Part shown: one piece after another, positions 7,942 to 16,115 of the stretch
Layout: every line of letters begins with the position of its first letter
Position numbering within the stretch: position 1 is the stretch's first letter
Assembly (NCBI GenBank): GCA_016861345.1
Contig: BOLD01000016.1
Location: 1-50,191 of the forward strand
DNA from: Oligoflexia bacterium
GTDB lineage: Bacteria > Bdellovibrionota > Bdellovibrionia > Bdellovibrionales > Bdellovibrionaceae
Direction of reading: 5' to 3'
DNA: 50,191 nucleotides
Notes under the pieces: model-generated
What the model saw: the letters and a program-made list of their open reading frames with translations, nothing else
The model's database searches: none
What the model was told of the DNA's origin: nothing
Made by a program: the position numbers and the translations under genes

Positions 7942-8006
7942 ATCCAATTTTTTGAACCCGATCCAATTTTTCGTACCAAAACCCCAAAATCCCATTTTTT
8001 GGATTT
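7942..8006. repeat. AT-rich direct and inverted repeats
   Basis: ATCCAATTTTT occurs at 7942-7952 and 7961-7971 (19-base period, about two helical turns). An inverted pair AAATCC/GGATTT at 7987-8006 surrounds CATTTTTT. The helical spacing suggests a binding site for a dimeric regulator or relaxosome protein; the protein is unknown. Confidence 0.4.
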
Positions 8007-8133
8007 CTCCCTAAATATTCAAATTCCCGTGCAGCCTCAATAACTTACGCAGGCACGGCACATTTCCCCACATTTCGCTTTTGGGTTCTCCCGTCTGGCA
8101 ATCACGCCGGGCTCAAAACAAGGAGAGAACTCC

Positions 8134-8766
8134 ATGACAAATGAAATCACAAATCAATCCCGCCCGTGGCTGAATAAAAACGGCTCGATCAAATCCGATG
8201 CACAGATCAAGGCTATTTCCAAAGAATGGTCTTTGGAAACCTGGGAGCAATTTCTTTCGGAAACTGTCGATCAGGAGGAAGTCTATCAAAGAGAACTCCC
8301 GTCCTTCGTCAGCGACGAGATCCTTGATTCATTCCCTGAAACCATCTGGGAAGGCAAGGACAGCGACCGGATGGACTCGGTAGCCAAAGAGCTGCGCCGG
8401 ATCTGCCGCGACATTCTTACACCCCGACAACAGCATGTGATCCGTTCGACTTTCTGGGAAGGATTGTCAGAGCGAAAGATCGGCGAGCTTTTAGGAATCA
8501 GCCGATCAAGTGTGAAAACCCTCAAGGCTCGCGCTTTGGAGAAAATCAAAAAACAGATCTTGAAAGAAAAGATCCTTCAAGGTGGGCGACAGGAACGCGT
8601 GAAAGCTTCGTCCTGCCGAGAACTTACGAAGAAAGACCGCACCGATTTCTCCATAAGTAGAGGGTCGAAAGCAGAATCTAAAAATCAGCAAGATCAGGCC
8701 CGACGCATCTTCGATGCGGAAACAAAGAACTCCGAATTTGTCTTTAAGACGGGAGGTGATCTTTGA
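8134..8766 (+). CDS. Sigma-70 region-4-like regulator
   Basis: 210 residues, starting at ATG 8134 behind AAGGAG. The middle (about 85-135) has a region-4-type helix-turn-helix: LTPRQQHVIRSTFWEGLSER, then KIGELLGISRSSVKTLKARA, matching the -35-recognition fold of sigma factors and of phage late regulators. No region 2 (-10 recognition and core binding) is visible, so it is probably an activator or partial sigma. The basic, low-complexity C-terminus (about 145-210) is unassigned. It overlaps a second small region-4 protein, so the two may act together to switch on the transfer operon downstream. Confidence 0.7.
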   Translation: MTNEITNQSRPWLNKNGSIKSDAQIKAISKEWSLETWEQFLSETVDQEEVYQRELPSFVSDEILDSFPETIWEGKDSDRMDSVAKELRRICRDILTPRQQHVIRSTFWEGLSERKIGELLGISRSSVKTLKARALEKIKKQILKEKILQGGRQERVKASSCRELTKKDRTDFSISRGSKAESKNQQDQARRIFDAETKNSEFVFKTGGDL

Positions 8767-9032
8767 GGGCACTCAAAGAGGAAGTGGTCCTGCTCCCGAC
8801 AGATGAAGTGCTGGGCGTGGATGAATACCAGCATGTCATCGAGAAGGCACTCTGCGCTTTGAATGAACAAGAGCGCAGAGCCGTCTTCTTACGGTTTTGG
8901 GAACCATACACCATCGCACAAGTCGCGGATCGTATCGGGGTCGCCTGGGAAGAGGCGGACCACTTGATCGACAGCGCAGTCAGGAAAATTCAAAAGGAAA
9001 TCAGAAAACACAAAAAAACGGTTACGGCCTAA
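8763..9032 (+). CDS. Small sigma-70 region-4-like protein
   Basis: 89 residues from a TTG at 8763 that overlaps the upstream stop by 4 bases. GGGAGGTGAT just before it makes the start convincing. Residues about 33-75 (ALNEQERRAVFLRFWEPYTI, then AQVADRIGVAWEEADHLI) match a sigma region-4 helix-turn-helix with its usual LxxxERxxxxLRF lead-in. The paired gene upstream carries the same fold, so this may be a split two-subunit regulator. Function beyond DNA binding is unknown. Confidence 0.65.
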   Translation: MRALKEEVVLLPTDEVLGVDEYQHVIEKALCALNEQERRAVFLRFWEPYTIAQVADRIGVAWEEADHLIDSAVRKIQKEIRKHKKTVTA

Positions 9033-9044
9033 AGGAATCAAATC

Positions 9045-9161
9045 ATGAAACTCATTAAACGTATTTTCAAAGCATTCGTTCGCTGGTTATCGGAGCCCGA
9101 TCTTACTCGGGAACGCTTCGAAGAACTGGAATCTAAAAAATATATCCGCAGAGGAGGTTAA
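9045..9161 (+). CDS. 38-residue basic microprotein
   Basis: ATG at 9045 follows AAAGGA at a good distance, and TAA at 9159-9161 lies 3 bases before the next start. The protein begins MKLIKRIFKAFVRWL, an amphipathic basic helix, and ends acidic then basic (ERFEELESKKYIRRGG). The Shine-Dalgarno of the next gene (GAGGAGG) is embedded in its last codons, so it could also serve as a translational leader. Its spacing in the operon fits a real small gene. No family recognised. Confidence 0.5.
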   Translation: MKLIKRIFKAFVRWLSEPDLTRERFEELESKKYIRRGG

Positions 9162-9164
9162 GTC

Positions 9165-9533
9165 ATGAACACGCAAAATCTCGAAAAACGTCATCTCGTC
9201 ATCAGCCACCTGGAAAATGATCGTCCGTTTCGCATCGTAGGATCAGCGAACAAGAAGGAAAGCGAAAGTCATTACACGCTCTTTCTTCGTATTCTGCCGG
9301 GAATTCCCTTCCACGTCGTCCCTCACCGGGATCGCTTGGGAGAATATCTGGTCTTTTCGGGGAAAAAGAAAAAGGCAGATGGAAGCCCTACATTCTTTTG
9401 CAAAGTCGGATCTGCGATCCAGCTTTTCGACAAGAATGTCATCGAGATCCATCTTCCCGATCTGCGACAGGTTTACTACCTGAAGCTTGATCCCAATATT
9501 CAAAGCCTTTCTGAAAGTTTGAAAGCGGCGTAA
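9165..9533 (+). CDS. Hypothetical protein, 122 residues
   Basis: A good ribosome site (GAGGAGG) precedes ATG 9165. It is soluble, basic and rich in beta-type stretches (YTLFLRILPGIPFHVV, VIEIHLPDLRQVYYL), with no known motif. It lies between the regulatory genes and the pilin gene of the transfer operon, so a role in control or DNA processing for transfer is possible. About 77 bases with no further signal separate it from the pilin gene. Confidence 0.6.
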   Translation: MNTQNLEKRHLVISHLENDRPFRIVGSANKKESESHYTLFLRILPGIPFHVVPHRDRLGEYLVFSGKKKKADGSPTFFCKVGSAIQLFDKNVIEIHLPDLRQVYYLKLDPNIQSLSESLKAA

Positions 9534-9610
9534 ATCACGCCGCTTCTTCCAAACACAATAAATCCAAACCAAACATTTTAGACCCTTTCTGAGGGTCGGG
9601 AGCACTTTTT

Positions 9611-9892
9611 ATGCAGATGAAAAATCTGTTCCGGTCTTCCTTTGCTTTTTTCGCCGGGTTGATTTCAAGCACAGCCCATGCGAGCGTTCAATCGTCTCTG
9701 GAAAACGTCCAGCACATGCTCGTGGGGCGTATTGGCCCTGTGGCGGCCATCCTGGGGTTCGTGTTCGCCGGATTCAGTTACATTACCGGGAATCCTAATG
9801 CCCGAGCCCACTTGGTTCTCGCGGTGATTGGCGCCTGTGTCGTTTTCGGAGCAAGTTCCATCGTCTCGTTCATTCAGTCGATGGTGAACTGA
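9611..9892 (+). CDS. VirB2/TrbC-like pilin subunit of a type IV secretion system
   Basis: 93 residues. A signal peptide (MQMKNLFRSSFAFFAGLISS, cleavage after AHA near 24) precedes two hydrophobic segments (about 39-55 and 66-88) separated by a short polar turn (GNPNARAH). That is the size and layout of VirB2/TrbC pilins, which assemble into the conjugative pilus. The Gly/Pro-containing loop before the second helix and the position directly ahead of VirB3- and VirB4-like genes support it. Family members share little sequence, so the call leans on architecture and context. Confidence 0.75.
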   Translation: MQMKNLFRSSFAFFAGLISSTAHASVQSSLENVQHMLVGRIGPVAAILGFVFAGFSYITGNPNARAHLVLAVIGACVVFGASSIVSFIQSMVN

Positions 9893-9901
9893 GGCGACTC
9901 A

Positions 9902-10225
9902 ATGGGTTTGAGCTCATCAACCGTCTATAAGTGCCTAGAGAAAAAGACGCTGATTCTCGGATTTGAGATCATCGACATTTTTCTCTTAAGCTTCCTTCTC
10001 TGCCTGCTGAACTTCCTGTTTTCAGCTTCGGCTTACAAACTCTTTTATACGTTTGGGCCGACGCTCATCGCAGGGGCATTCTTGAGGGCCATGAAGCAAG
10101 GAAAAGCGGATGGGTATCTCATGCACTGGCTGCGCTATCATCTTACGCCCGGAATCTATCGTGCGTTTTTGAGGACAAGCCAAACTAATCAACTCTTAAA
10201 ACTGAAAGCGAGGATCGCTCCGTGA
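9902..10225 (+). CDS. VirB3/TraL-like inner-membrane protein
   Basis: 107 residues, beginning with a polar N-terminus and continuing with hydrophobic stretches (about 22-45 IIDIFLLSFLLCLLNFLF and about 48-62). A conserved-looking amphipathic part (GKADGYLMHWLRYHLTPG) resembles the C-terminal motif of VirB3/TraL proteins. It sits between pilin and ATPase genes exactly as VirB3 does. Its stop overlaps the ATPase start by one base. VirB3 proteins dock the VirB4 ATPase at the membrane. Confidence 0.7.
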   Translation: MGLSSSTVYKCLEKKTLILGFEIIDIFLLSFLLCLLNFLFSASAYKLFYTFGPTLIAGAFLRAMKQGKADGYLMHWLRYHLTPGIYRAFLRTSQTNQLLKLKARIAP

Positions 10226-12642
10226 TGGATGCAACCCTCTCAAACCGTCTTCAAATATGGGGATTTGAGGACGGGATCGCCGTTTTCAAAGATTTCAGTC
10301 TAGGGGCCGGACTCAAGATTTCCTCCCTGGATATTTCAGCACTTGACGACGAAGCAATCAACACACTCAAAGAAAAGCTCAGGCAGTTCTTGAATGGACT
10401 TCCCTCCGGCCTTTCCTTGCAGTTTGCCCAGGAAATTGTTCCAGGGAACTTGGAAGTCATTCAAACGCACGAAAAAACCTCTTCTGATAACATTTCTGAT
10501 CTGACGAAGGAAATCGTCAAAGAGCGGGTTCTTAAATTTTCGGAACTCGATCAAGCGGGTCTTCTTCCAAAGCAGAACCTCTTTCTGTTCGTAAGAAAGG
10601 CCTTCGAGAAACCTCCGGAAAAAGTGGGATGGCTCTCTTTGTTCTCAAATAAGAGGAAGGACCTTTCGGAAGATCTTCTTCAAAGAGAGATCCGTCATTT
10701 CGAGAGAATTTTGGAAAACCTCACGGCGTCACTTCTGGCCGTCGAAGTCGAATCTCGAAGACTGACAGATCAAGAGGTGTTCGGGATGATTTTTGAACAA
10801 TGGAATCCTGGGCACAAGATCGGGGCTCCTAGTATGTCAGCTCAGGATGTGAGAGATCAGATCATTGTAACCGACGCCGTGCTGGGGCTTGACCACTTCA
10901 TCTTAGGAAAGACCTATCATAAAGTGCTCTCGCTCAAAATGCTGCCGGAGCAGACCTTTGCATCTATGGCTGAGAAATTAAAAGAGCTGCCCTTTAAGTC
11001 TCGTCTCATGCTTTCGATTGATGTCGAAGATCAAACCAAGGAGGTCTCGACACTTCAAATGCAAAGACGCATGGCTTATGCCTCGGTCGTCGGAAAAACT
11101 GGCGTCTCCGACTTAGAGGCACAAGCGAAACTTCAGGATATCGAATCGATTCTAGAGGCAATGATTCAGGGAACGGAAAAGGTTTTCCGTTTTGCTTTGA
11201 ATGTCGTCTTGCAAAGCGAAGATGAACAAGATCTTGAGGACCAAGTTGCAAGTGTTCTTCAGGCGTTCCGGGAAATGAATGGTGCAGAGGGAATGCTTGA
11301 AACCGTTGCGGGCTTTGACGTTTTCACGGAAATTGCGATTCCAAATGCAAGATCAAAAGAGCGCTCCATCAAGGTCAATACTAGCGTCCTTGCTGACTTC
11401 CTCCCTGTCTTTGGGAATTGGAAGGGACACAGTATCCCACGCGTGCTCTTAAGAAATCGTGAAGGTGGCCTCCTGCCCTTCGACCCGTTCTCTGGTGATA
11501 ACGCCAATATGATTGTGAGCGGTGGCTCCGGAGCTGGAAAAAGCTATTTTGCCAATTCGCTGATTTCCCAGATGCTCAAAGAGTCTCCGAAAATTTTCAT
11601 TTTGGATGTGGGCGCGAGTTATCGCAGGGTCTGCGAAAATCTCAATGGTCAGTATATCGAACTGGGGATCAAGTCTGATATTGCGATCAATCCTTTTTCG
11701 CTCGATGGAATCAGTTTGAACGACTCTGAGGGCATGGACCGAAAAATCAAATTCTTGGTCGCTCTGGTTGAACTTATGACAAAGGAAAGTGGAAGACCCG
11801 GCCTTGGGAAGCTCGAAAAGGCTGAGATTGAAAAAACCATCAAGGATGTCCTTGAGAATGAATCCAATGCCACTCTTTCTCACCTCAAGGGCCGTCTCGA
11901 TCAATACACTGATCCTGAAATCAAAAGGCTGGGAAGGATTCTCGGGCTTTGGTGCGGCGATTCGCCCTTCGGAAAATTCGTGGATCGCCCGACATCGGTC
12001 AGTCTTCAAAAGGAGGTCGTGTGCTTCGATCTGAAGGGGCTCGACTCTCACCCTGAATTGCAGTCCGTTTGTCTTTTTATCATCACGGATCTGATCTGGC
12101 GAGAGGTACAAAAAGACCGGACACAAATGAAGTTCACGGTTTTTGATGAGTGTTGGCGTCTTTTGCAAGATGAAGCGGCAAGTCTCTTTATCGGAGATGT
12201 CTTCAGGACTTTTCGGAAATATCGCGCCTCCGCCATTGCCATCAGTCAAACGATGGATGACTTCTCGAAAAGTCAGATTGCCGGGGCCGTACTCCCGAAC
12301 TCTTCCATCAAGTGGATCTTGAAACAAAAGGGAGCCAACCAAGAAAGTCTTAAATCTGCTCTACAGCTCAACGAACGCGAGATGGGCCTCATTGCATCTT
12401 TGGGATCAGAAAAAGGGAAATATTCAGAGGCGTTCTTAATGGCCGATGATAAACGTCAAGTTGTGCGGATTGAATCGACTCCTCTTGAGTATTGGCTTTT
12501 CACGACAGATCCCACGGACCTGGGCTTGATTGAGAAGACCAAACGAGAATCTCACTCTCTCTCAGACATCGAGCTTCTGAAGAAACTGGCAAACTTGTAT
12601 CCCGAAGGGGCCTCAAATGGTCTCAGAAAGGAGGCTGCTTGA
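10225..12642 (+). CDS. VirB4/TraC-family ATPase of a type IV secretion system
   Basis: 805 residues from ATG 10225 (TGATG overlap with the upstream stop; a GTG one codon earlier is possible). The N-terminal half is the divergent TraC/VirB4 domain. The C-terminal motor has Walker A GGSGAGKSY at about 432-441, Walker B FTVFDECW at about 638-645, and downstream motifs RKYRASAIAISQTMDDF and LPNSSIKWILKQ that fit the TraC/VirB4 sensor region. The length agrees with the family (about 790-870). It powers pilus assembly and substrate transfer and is the best marker that this is a real secretion system. Typing by this protein would show whether it belongs to a known mating-pair class. Confidence 0.92.
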   Translation: MDATLSNRLQIWGFEDGIAVFKDFSLGAGLKISSLDISALDDEAINTLKEKLRQFLNGLPSGLSLQFAQEIVPGNLEVIQTHEKTSSDNISDLTKEIVKERVLKFSELDQAGLLPKQNLFLFVRKAFEKPPEKVGWLSLFSNKRKDLSEDLLQREIRHFERILENLTASLLAVEVESRRLTDQEVFGMIFEQWNPGHKIGAPSMSAQDVRDQIIVTDAVLGLDHFILGKTYHKVLSLKMLPEQTFASMAEKLKELPFKSRLMLSIDVEDQTKEVSTLQMQRRMAYASVVGKTGVSDLEAQAKLQDIESILEAMIQGTEKVFRFALNVVLQSEDEQDLEDQVASVLQAFREMNGAEGMLETVAGFDVFTEIAIPNARSKERSIKVNTSVLADFLPVFGNWKGHSIPRVLLRNREGGLLPFDPFSGDNANMIVSGGSGAGKSYFANSLISQMLKESPKIFILDVGASYRRVCENLNGQYIELGIKSDIAINPFSLDGISLNDSEGMDRKIKFLVALVELMTKESGRPGLGKLEKAEIEKTIKDVLENESNATLSHLKGRLDQYTDPEIKRLGRILGLWCGDSPFGKFVDRPTSVSLQKEVVCFDLKGLDSHPELQSVCLFIITDLIWREVQKDRTQMKFTVFDECWRLLQDEAASLFIGDVFRTFRKYRASAIAISQTMDDFSKSQIAGAVLPNSSIKWILKQKGANQESLKSALQLNEREMGLIASLGSEKGKYSEAFLMADDKRQVVRIESTPLEYWLFTTDPTDLGLIEKTKRESHSLSDIELLKKLANLYPEGASNGLRKEAA

Positions 12643-13328
12643 TAAAGCGGATTTTGTCTTTTACTCTATCGCTCTGTCTTTTGGCGGCGCCGTTGCCGTC
12701 AAGAGCAGATCTCTTTGGCGGAGACGTGGCCGTCCTAACGCAGATTCTTGTTCAGGCAATCAAGCAGCTTTATGAACTGCAAAGAATCGTGCAAAGCGGC
12801 CAAGACACTTTGAATCTCATGAGGGACATCAACCGAGGGATCAACGACTCGCTTAAACTTGTCGAGAGCTTGGGGCCGTATATCGACCCTGGCCTCTACA
12901 AGGAACTCAAAAAAGTTCAGGACTTGGTGAAACATCTGAATGGCTCCTACGGCACCGTGGTTGATTCACCAGATCGCGTGCCTCAAGAAGACACGGATCG
13001 CGTCGTGGCCGAAGCGATCTCCGTCAATAATGCCCTTTATGATTATGCAAAGGAGCTGGATAAGGTTGGCGAAAGGATCAAGATCTTTTCCCACGAAGTA
13101 TCCCCAGGCGGAGCGCAGAAACTGACGGCTCAATCCTTGGGCGTCATGGTTCATGTCATGAACCAACAACTCAGAGCCACCGCAACGGGGCTTAAGATCC
13201 AAGCTCAGGCTCTCGCCGTACAAAACAAAAAGGAAAAACAAGGAACCGAGGCCTTCATGAGTCAGGCGGCTTCCTTAAGAACACGCATGAAAAAACAAGA
13301 GGTGAAATTTGAGTTTCCGAGGTTCTAA
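12639..13328 (+). CDS. VirB5/TrbJ-like secreted protein
   Basis: 229 residues from a TTG at 12639 overlapping the ATPase stop by 4 bases, with AGGAGG (12629-12634) just before it. A signal peptide (about 1-23, cleavage after SRA) is followed by a long helical protein with repeated Gln/Leu heptads (IKQLYELQRIVQSGQDTLNL) and a second coiled region near 180-200. TrbJ/VirB5 proteins, minor pilus-tip components, have this composition. Position after VirB4 and before the polytopic VirB6-like gene matches the P-type order. Sequence similarity in this family is always weak. Confidence 0.7.
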   Translation: MIKRILSFTLSLCLLAAPLPSRADLFGGDVAVLTQILVQAIKQLYELQRIVQSGQDTLNLMRDINRGINDSLKLVESLGPYIDPGLYKELKKVQDLVKHLNGSYGTVVDSPDRVPQEDTDRVVAEAISVNNALYDYAKELDKVGERIKIFSHEVSPGGAQKLTAQSLGVMVHVMNQQLRATATGLKIQAQALAVQNKKEKQGTEAFMSQAASLRTRMKKQEVKFEFPRF

Positions 13329-14251
13329 TGGATATATCTTGGCTTGCAACCGAGGCGAGGACCCTTCATCAGGTCTTTTCCTCGGTCTTCTATGTGATGG
13401 TGCTGACGGTCCTTTCCGTCGCTCTGATTCTTGAATATTTTAAGCTCCCTCTCGGCGGGACTCCGCAGTTTGTGACTCTGATCGGTCGGGTTTTTATTGC
13501 GGCGATTCTCTTTGTCGCGACTCCCGAAATGATGAACATGCTTGCGAGTTTCACGGATGCCATAACGAGCGAACTGGGTGCATTTACAAACTATAAATTG
13601 GTTCTTGAGCGCATGTCCGACAAGGTGGGAAGTCTCACGCTTTCCTGGGTATCAATCAAGGATTCGATTCTTGTTATCATCTCGTTTCTGACGTTTTTCA
13701 TTCTGTACCTAGTCGTGTACTTCGCCGACGCCATGTTCATGTTTGTCTGGATGCTTCTTTACATCATGTCTCCGATTCTGATCGCCCTCTACGTTTTGCC
13801 AGTGACGGCGGGAGCGACGGCAAAGCTCTATCGGTCTTTGATTGAAGTTTGCGTGTGGAAGATCCTTTTTTGTGTCTTCTCTGCGCTCTTATGGAGTTTT
13901 GCAGTTTCAGACATCAACAAGCCTGAAGCGGAAATTGACTTTCTGACGGCCATTATCCTGAACCTGATGCTTGCCTACTCGGTGGCAATGACTCCGAAAA
14001 TTACGGCGAGCTTTTTGGGTGCTGGGATTTCTGAGGTCGCCAGTTCCTTTGGAGGTCTTCTCCAAAATGCGGCGGCTCTCACGCCAACGGGAATGGCCGG
14101 GAAGTTGCCCGGCAGGATAGCCACCTTCTATCGAGGTACAAAGAGCACAGTTCAATACGCCCAGAACCTGAAGAAGAAATGGGATCAGCGACAGACACAA
14201 AAGAAAGCTCCTGGTCCAAAATCTACGAATCGCAATCCGAAATCTCCGTGA
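13328..14251 (+). CDS. VirB6/TrbL-like polytopic membrane protein
   Basis: 307 residues with at least six hydrophobic segments (about 19-38, 49-66, 108-130, 133-155, 170-195, 200-220) and a polar, basic tail (QRQTQKKAPGPKSTNRNPKS). VirB6/TrbL proteins form the inner-membrane channel part of the secretion machine and show the same run of helices with a hydrophilic C-terminus. Its first codon shares a base with the VirB5-like stop. A ribosome site within that gene's last codons is weak, so translational coupling is likely. Confidence 0.75.
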   Translation: MDISWLATEARTLHQVFSSVFYVMVLTVLSVALILEYFKLPLGGTPQFVTLIGRVFIAAILFVATPEMMNMLASFTDAITSELGAFTNYKLVLERMSDKVGSLTLSWVSIKDSILVIISFLTFFILYLVVYFADAMFMFVWMLLYIMSPILIALYVLPVTAGATAKLYRSLIEVCVWKILFCVFSALLWSFAVSDINKPEAEIDFLTAIILNLMLAYSVAMTPKITASFLGAGISEVASSFGGLLQNAAALTPTGMAGKLPGRIATFYRGTKSTVQYAQNLKKKWDQRQTQKKAPGPKSTNRNPKSP

Positions 14252-14299
14252 GGAGACTCTCGGCCCATCATCAACATTTAATCGAATGGAGGTCCTGAA

Positions 14300-14836
14300 A
14301 TGAAATTTCAGACCGCATGGGATTCTCTCGAAAAAGAGAATCGAAATCTAAAAATTCTGACAATCGCCTTATGCACTCTTGCCATCTTTCTAACTGTGGC
14401 CGTGACAAGCACGGCTACGAAAGAGCCGCTCATCGTTGAACGCGGATGCTACTCGAAAACGGCAAAAACAGCAGAGAGTGCAAAACCGACCGAACAAGAA
14501 ATAGTGATCTTTGTGGAAAAGGCTCTTGCTGCAAGATTCAATACCGATCCCGAAAATTTGGATTATCTTGCCTTCAAGCAAAGAGCCTTCCGAGACAAAG
14601 AGCAAAGCGAACTCACCAAGCAAAAGATGACCCAGAGAGTGATCGCAAACGAAATCAAGATCACGAAGGAGGCCATTTTCATAAACGCGGATAGGCTGAT
14701 TTCTGTTCAAAATTTCAGATCAGTTCTTAGGTTCCCTTTGAAAGTGAGTCTCGAAAGTACAGAGAGAACCGACGCCAATCCATACGGATTACTTTTGTCC
14801 GATGTGAACCCTATTGAAGAGGAGAAAAAGGAATGA
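14300..14836 (+). CDS. VirB8/TraE-like bitopic protein
   Basis: 178 residues. It has a short cytoplasmic N-terminus starting MKFQTAWDSLEKENR, one transmembrane helix (about 19-39, LTIALCTLAIFLTVAVTST) and a periplasmic domain. The opening (W..L.KENR..K) closely resembles F-type TraE, the VirB8 equivalent. VirB8 proteins nucleate the complex and contact VirB9 and VirB10, which are the next two genes. A ribosome site (TGGAGG) precedes the ATG. The stop overlaps the next start (ATGA). Confidence 0.75.
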   Translation: MKFQTAWDSLEKENRNLKILTIALCTLAIFLTVAVTSTATKEPLIVERGCYSKTAKTAESAKPTEQEIVIFVEKALAARFNTDPENLDYLAFKQRAFRDKEQSELTKQKMTQRVIANEIKITKEAIFINADRLISVQNFRSVLRFPLKVSLESTERTDANPYGLLLSDVNPIEEEKKE

Positions 14837-15213
14837 AGACGCTTTTAGCACTTTTGCTGATTTTTCCTCTATGGAGCTTTGGGCAAACCAAAGCTCCACC
14901 CAAGAAGGAAAAAACTCTGGTCTGTGATGACTCGAAAACCCAGCGCGTGAGTGTGTCTCTTGGACGGCTCACGATCTTGAATTTTCCCGTCACTCCAAAA
15001 GAAATCTTGCCAGGAGAGAACAGTTTTGATTTTCGCCAGATCAAGAACGACTTGGCGATCAAGTCATTAAGGCCCGGCGCTCGCACTAATGTCTTTGTCT
15101 ATATGGCCGAGCGTCGTTGCGCCTTCGATCTTGTCACCGTCGGAAGTGGTGGTGACGACATCATTTTCATTCGCGATCCCAAAGATCGCCAGATGGAGGT
15201 TAGCTACAAATGA
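14833..15213 (+). CDS. VirB9/TraK-like N-terminal-domain protein
   Basis: 126 residues with a signal peptide (about 1-18, ending WSFGQ). The mature part has the VirB9/TraK beta-domain pattern: VSVSLGRLTILNFPV (about 37-51), then a run ending RPGARTNVFVYMAERRCAFDL (about 78-98). VirB9 family proteins normally have a second domain that reaches the outer membrane and binds VirB7, giving about 240-290 residues. Here that domain is missing, so either the protein is genuinely short or another protein takes over the outer-membrane contact. Overlaps of 4 bases with both neighbours mark it as part of one transcript. Confidence 0.7.
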   Translation: MKTLLALLLIFPLWSFGQTKAPPKKEKTLVCDDSKTQRVSVSLGRLTILNFPVTPKEILPGENSFDFRQIKNDLAIKSLRPGARTNVFVYMAERRCAFDLVTVGSGGDDIIFIRDPKDRQMEVSYK

Positions 15214-16115
15214 ATGATCCAAATATTCCAGATGATCCGGGGCTTTCGTCAGACTCTTGGCGGCCCAAGTTTTATGGGCTTATCCAAGAAGGACGCAAGC
15301 ATCGTGTCTCCCAAGGGGCGCTTAAGGTTGCTTTACTCTGTATCGCTTTGCTCGTTTTGGGAGGCCAGGTTCTCATGTCCTGGGACACGCAAAATCTTGA
15401 AAAGAAGGACTCTTACTTCCGCGCCCCTTCGCTTGGAGTTGCGCCGGAAAGTGTCTATGTGCCGCCCGTAACCAACGCGGCAAAAGAGTTAGAAGCGGAA
15501 CAAGCAAGAGCAAGGTCTGCGGCCCAGGCAAGGCGTGGACTTGTGAAGATCGAGCCCATCAAGCCGATTCGTCTATCGCAGAGCAAAGAGGTCCCTTCAG
15601 GAGCCGAAGTCATGGCCTACTTATCAAGTGGTGCCTCCAATGGCCTTGTGAAAGCGGTCTTATCGGAAAATCTCAAATATGATGGCGACCTTTTTCTGAG
15701 GAAAGGAACGACTCTCATTGGAAAGGGAAATTCCAGTGAGGATCGGCTCTATATTCAATTTACGAAAGCTATTGCTCCCGACAAAACCACCCAGAAGATC
15801 AAGGCTTTTGCCTTTGACCAAGGAGACCGAATTATTGGCCTTAAAGGGAAGAAGATCTCTGACTATGCGTTTCGACTCGCCGCCAGTGCCGGAATGATTT
15901 TCTTAGGTGGTGTCGCTGATGGCATGAGAGAGGACTACTCCTCAAATCCCTTTGAAAAACGCCGACCGACAATCAGAGACGCGGCTCTTAATGGAGTTTC
16001 GACAGCCACCCTAGAAACGGGAAAAGACATGATGAACGATCTCAGAACCAAAGACGCACGGATCGAGGTAGCTTCAGCAACACCCGTGCTCGTCATCTTC
16101 GGGGATGTGGAATGA
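15210..16115 (+). CDS. VirB10/TrbI-like core-complex protein
   Basis: 301 residues: a cytoplasmic N-terminus, one membrane helix (about 41-57, LKVALLCIALLVLGGQVL), a linker with a charged Ala/Arg/Glu stretch (about 90-110), and a C-terminal TrbI/VirB10 beta-barrel domain. The latter shows SGAEVMAYLSSGASNG (about 129-145), LRKGTTLIGKGNSS and YIQFTKAIAPDKTTQKIKAF, matching the GaxixA.l..g...g...a.v and lpkGsxliG...grv.i.w patterns. VirB10 spans both membranes and senses ATP use by the motors. Length is slightly below usual (about 380), the linker being short. Confidence 0.82.
   Translation: MNDPNIPDDPGLSSDSWRPKFYGLIQEGRKHRVSQGALKVALLCIALLVLGGQVLMSWDTQNLEKKDSYFRAPSLGVAPESVYVPPVTNAAKELEAEQARARSAAQARRGLVKIEPIKPIRLSQSKEVPSGAEVMAYLSSGASNGLVKAVLSENLKYDGDLFLRKGTTLIGKGNSSEDRLYIQFTKAIAPDKTTQKIKAFAFDQGDRIIGLKGKKISDYAFRLAASAGMIFLGGVADGMREDYSSNPFEKRRPTIRDAALNGVSTATLETGKDMMNDLRTKDARIEVASATPVLVIFGDVE

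Larger units (their letters stand above)
7662..8133. promoter_or_regulatory. Repeat-rich non-coding region; candidate oriT/control region
   Basis: 472 bases without a convincing gene, directly before the conjugation operon. It holds an 8-bp inverted pair (GTCAGTGG 7696-7703 and CCACTGAC 7762-7769), a 10-bp perfect inverted repeat with a T-run (7875-7915), and an AT-rich part with the direct repeat ATCCAATTTTT (7942-7952 and 7961-7971) followed by an AAATCC/GGATTT inverted pair (7987-8006). Such clustering fits an origin of transfer or an operator region for the regulators that follow, but no nick-site consensus was recognised. Confidence 0.35.

Noticed and set aside
1..8133. Left attachment site as a copy of the tRNA-Met 3' end
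   Set aside because: No stretch similar to GGGGCGGACTTGAACC was found by eye; the left junction may lie outside the window or the core may be only a few bases.
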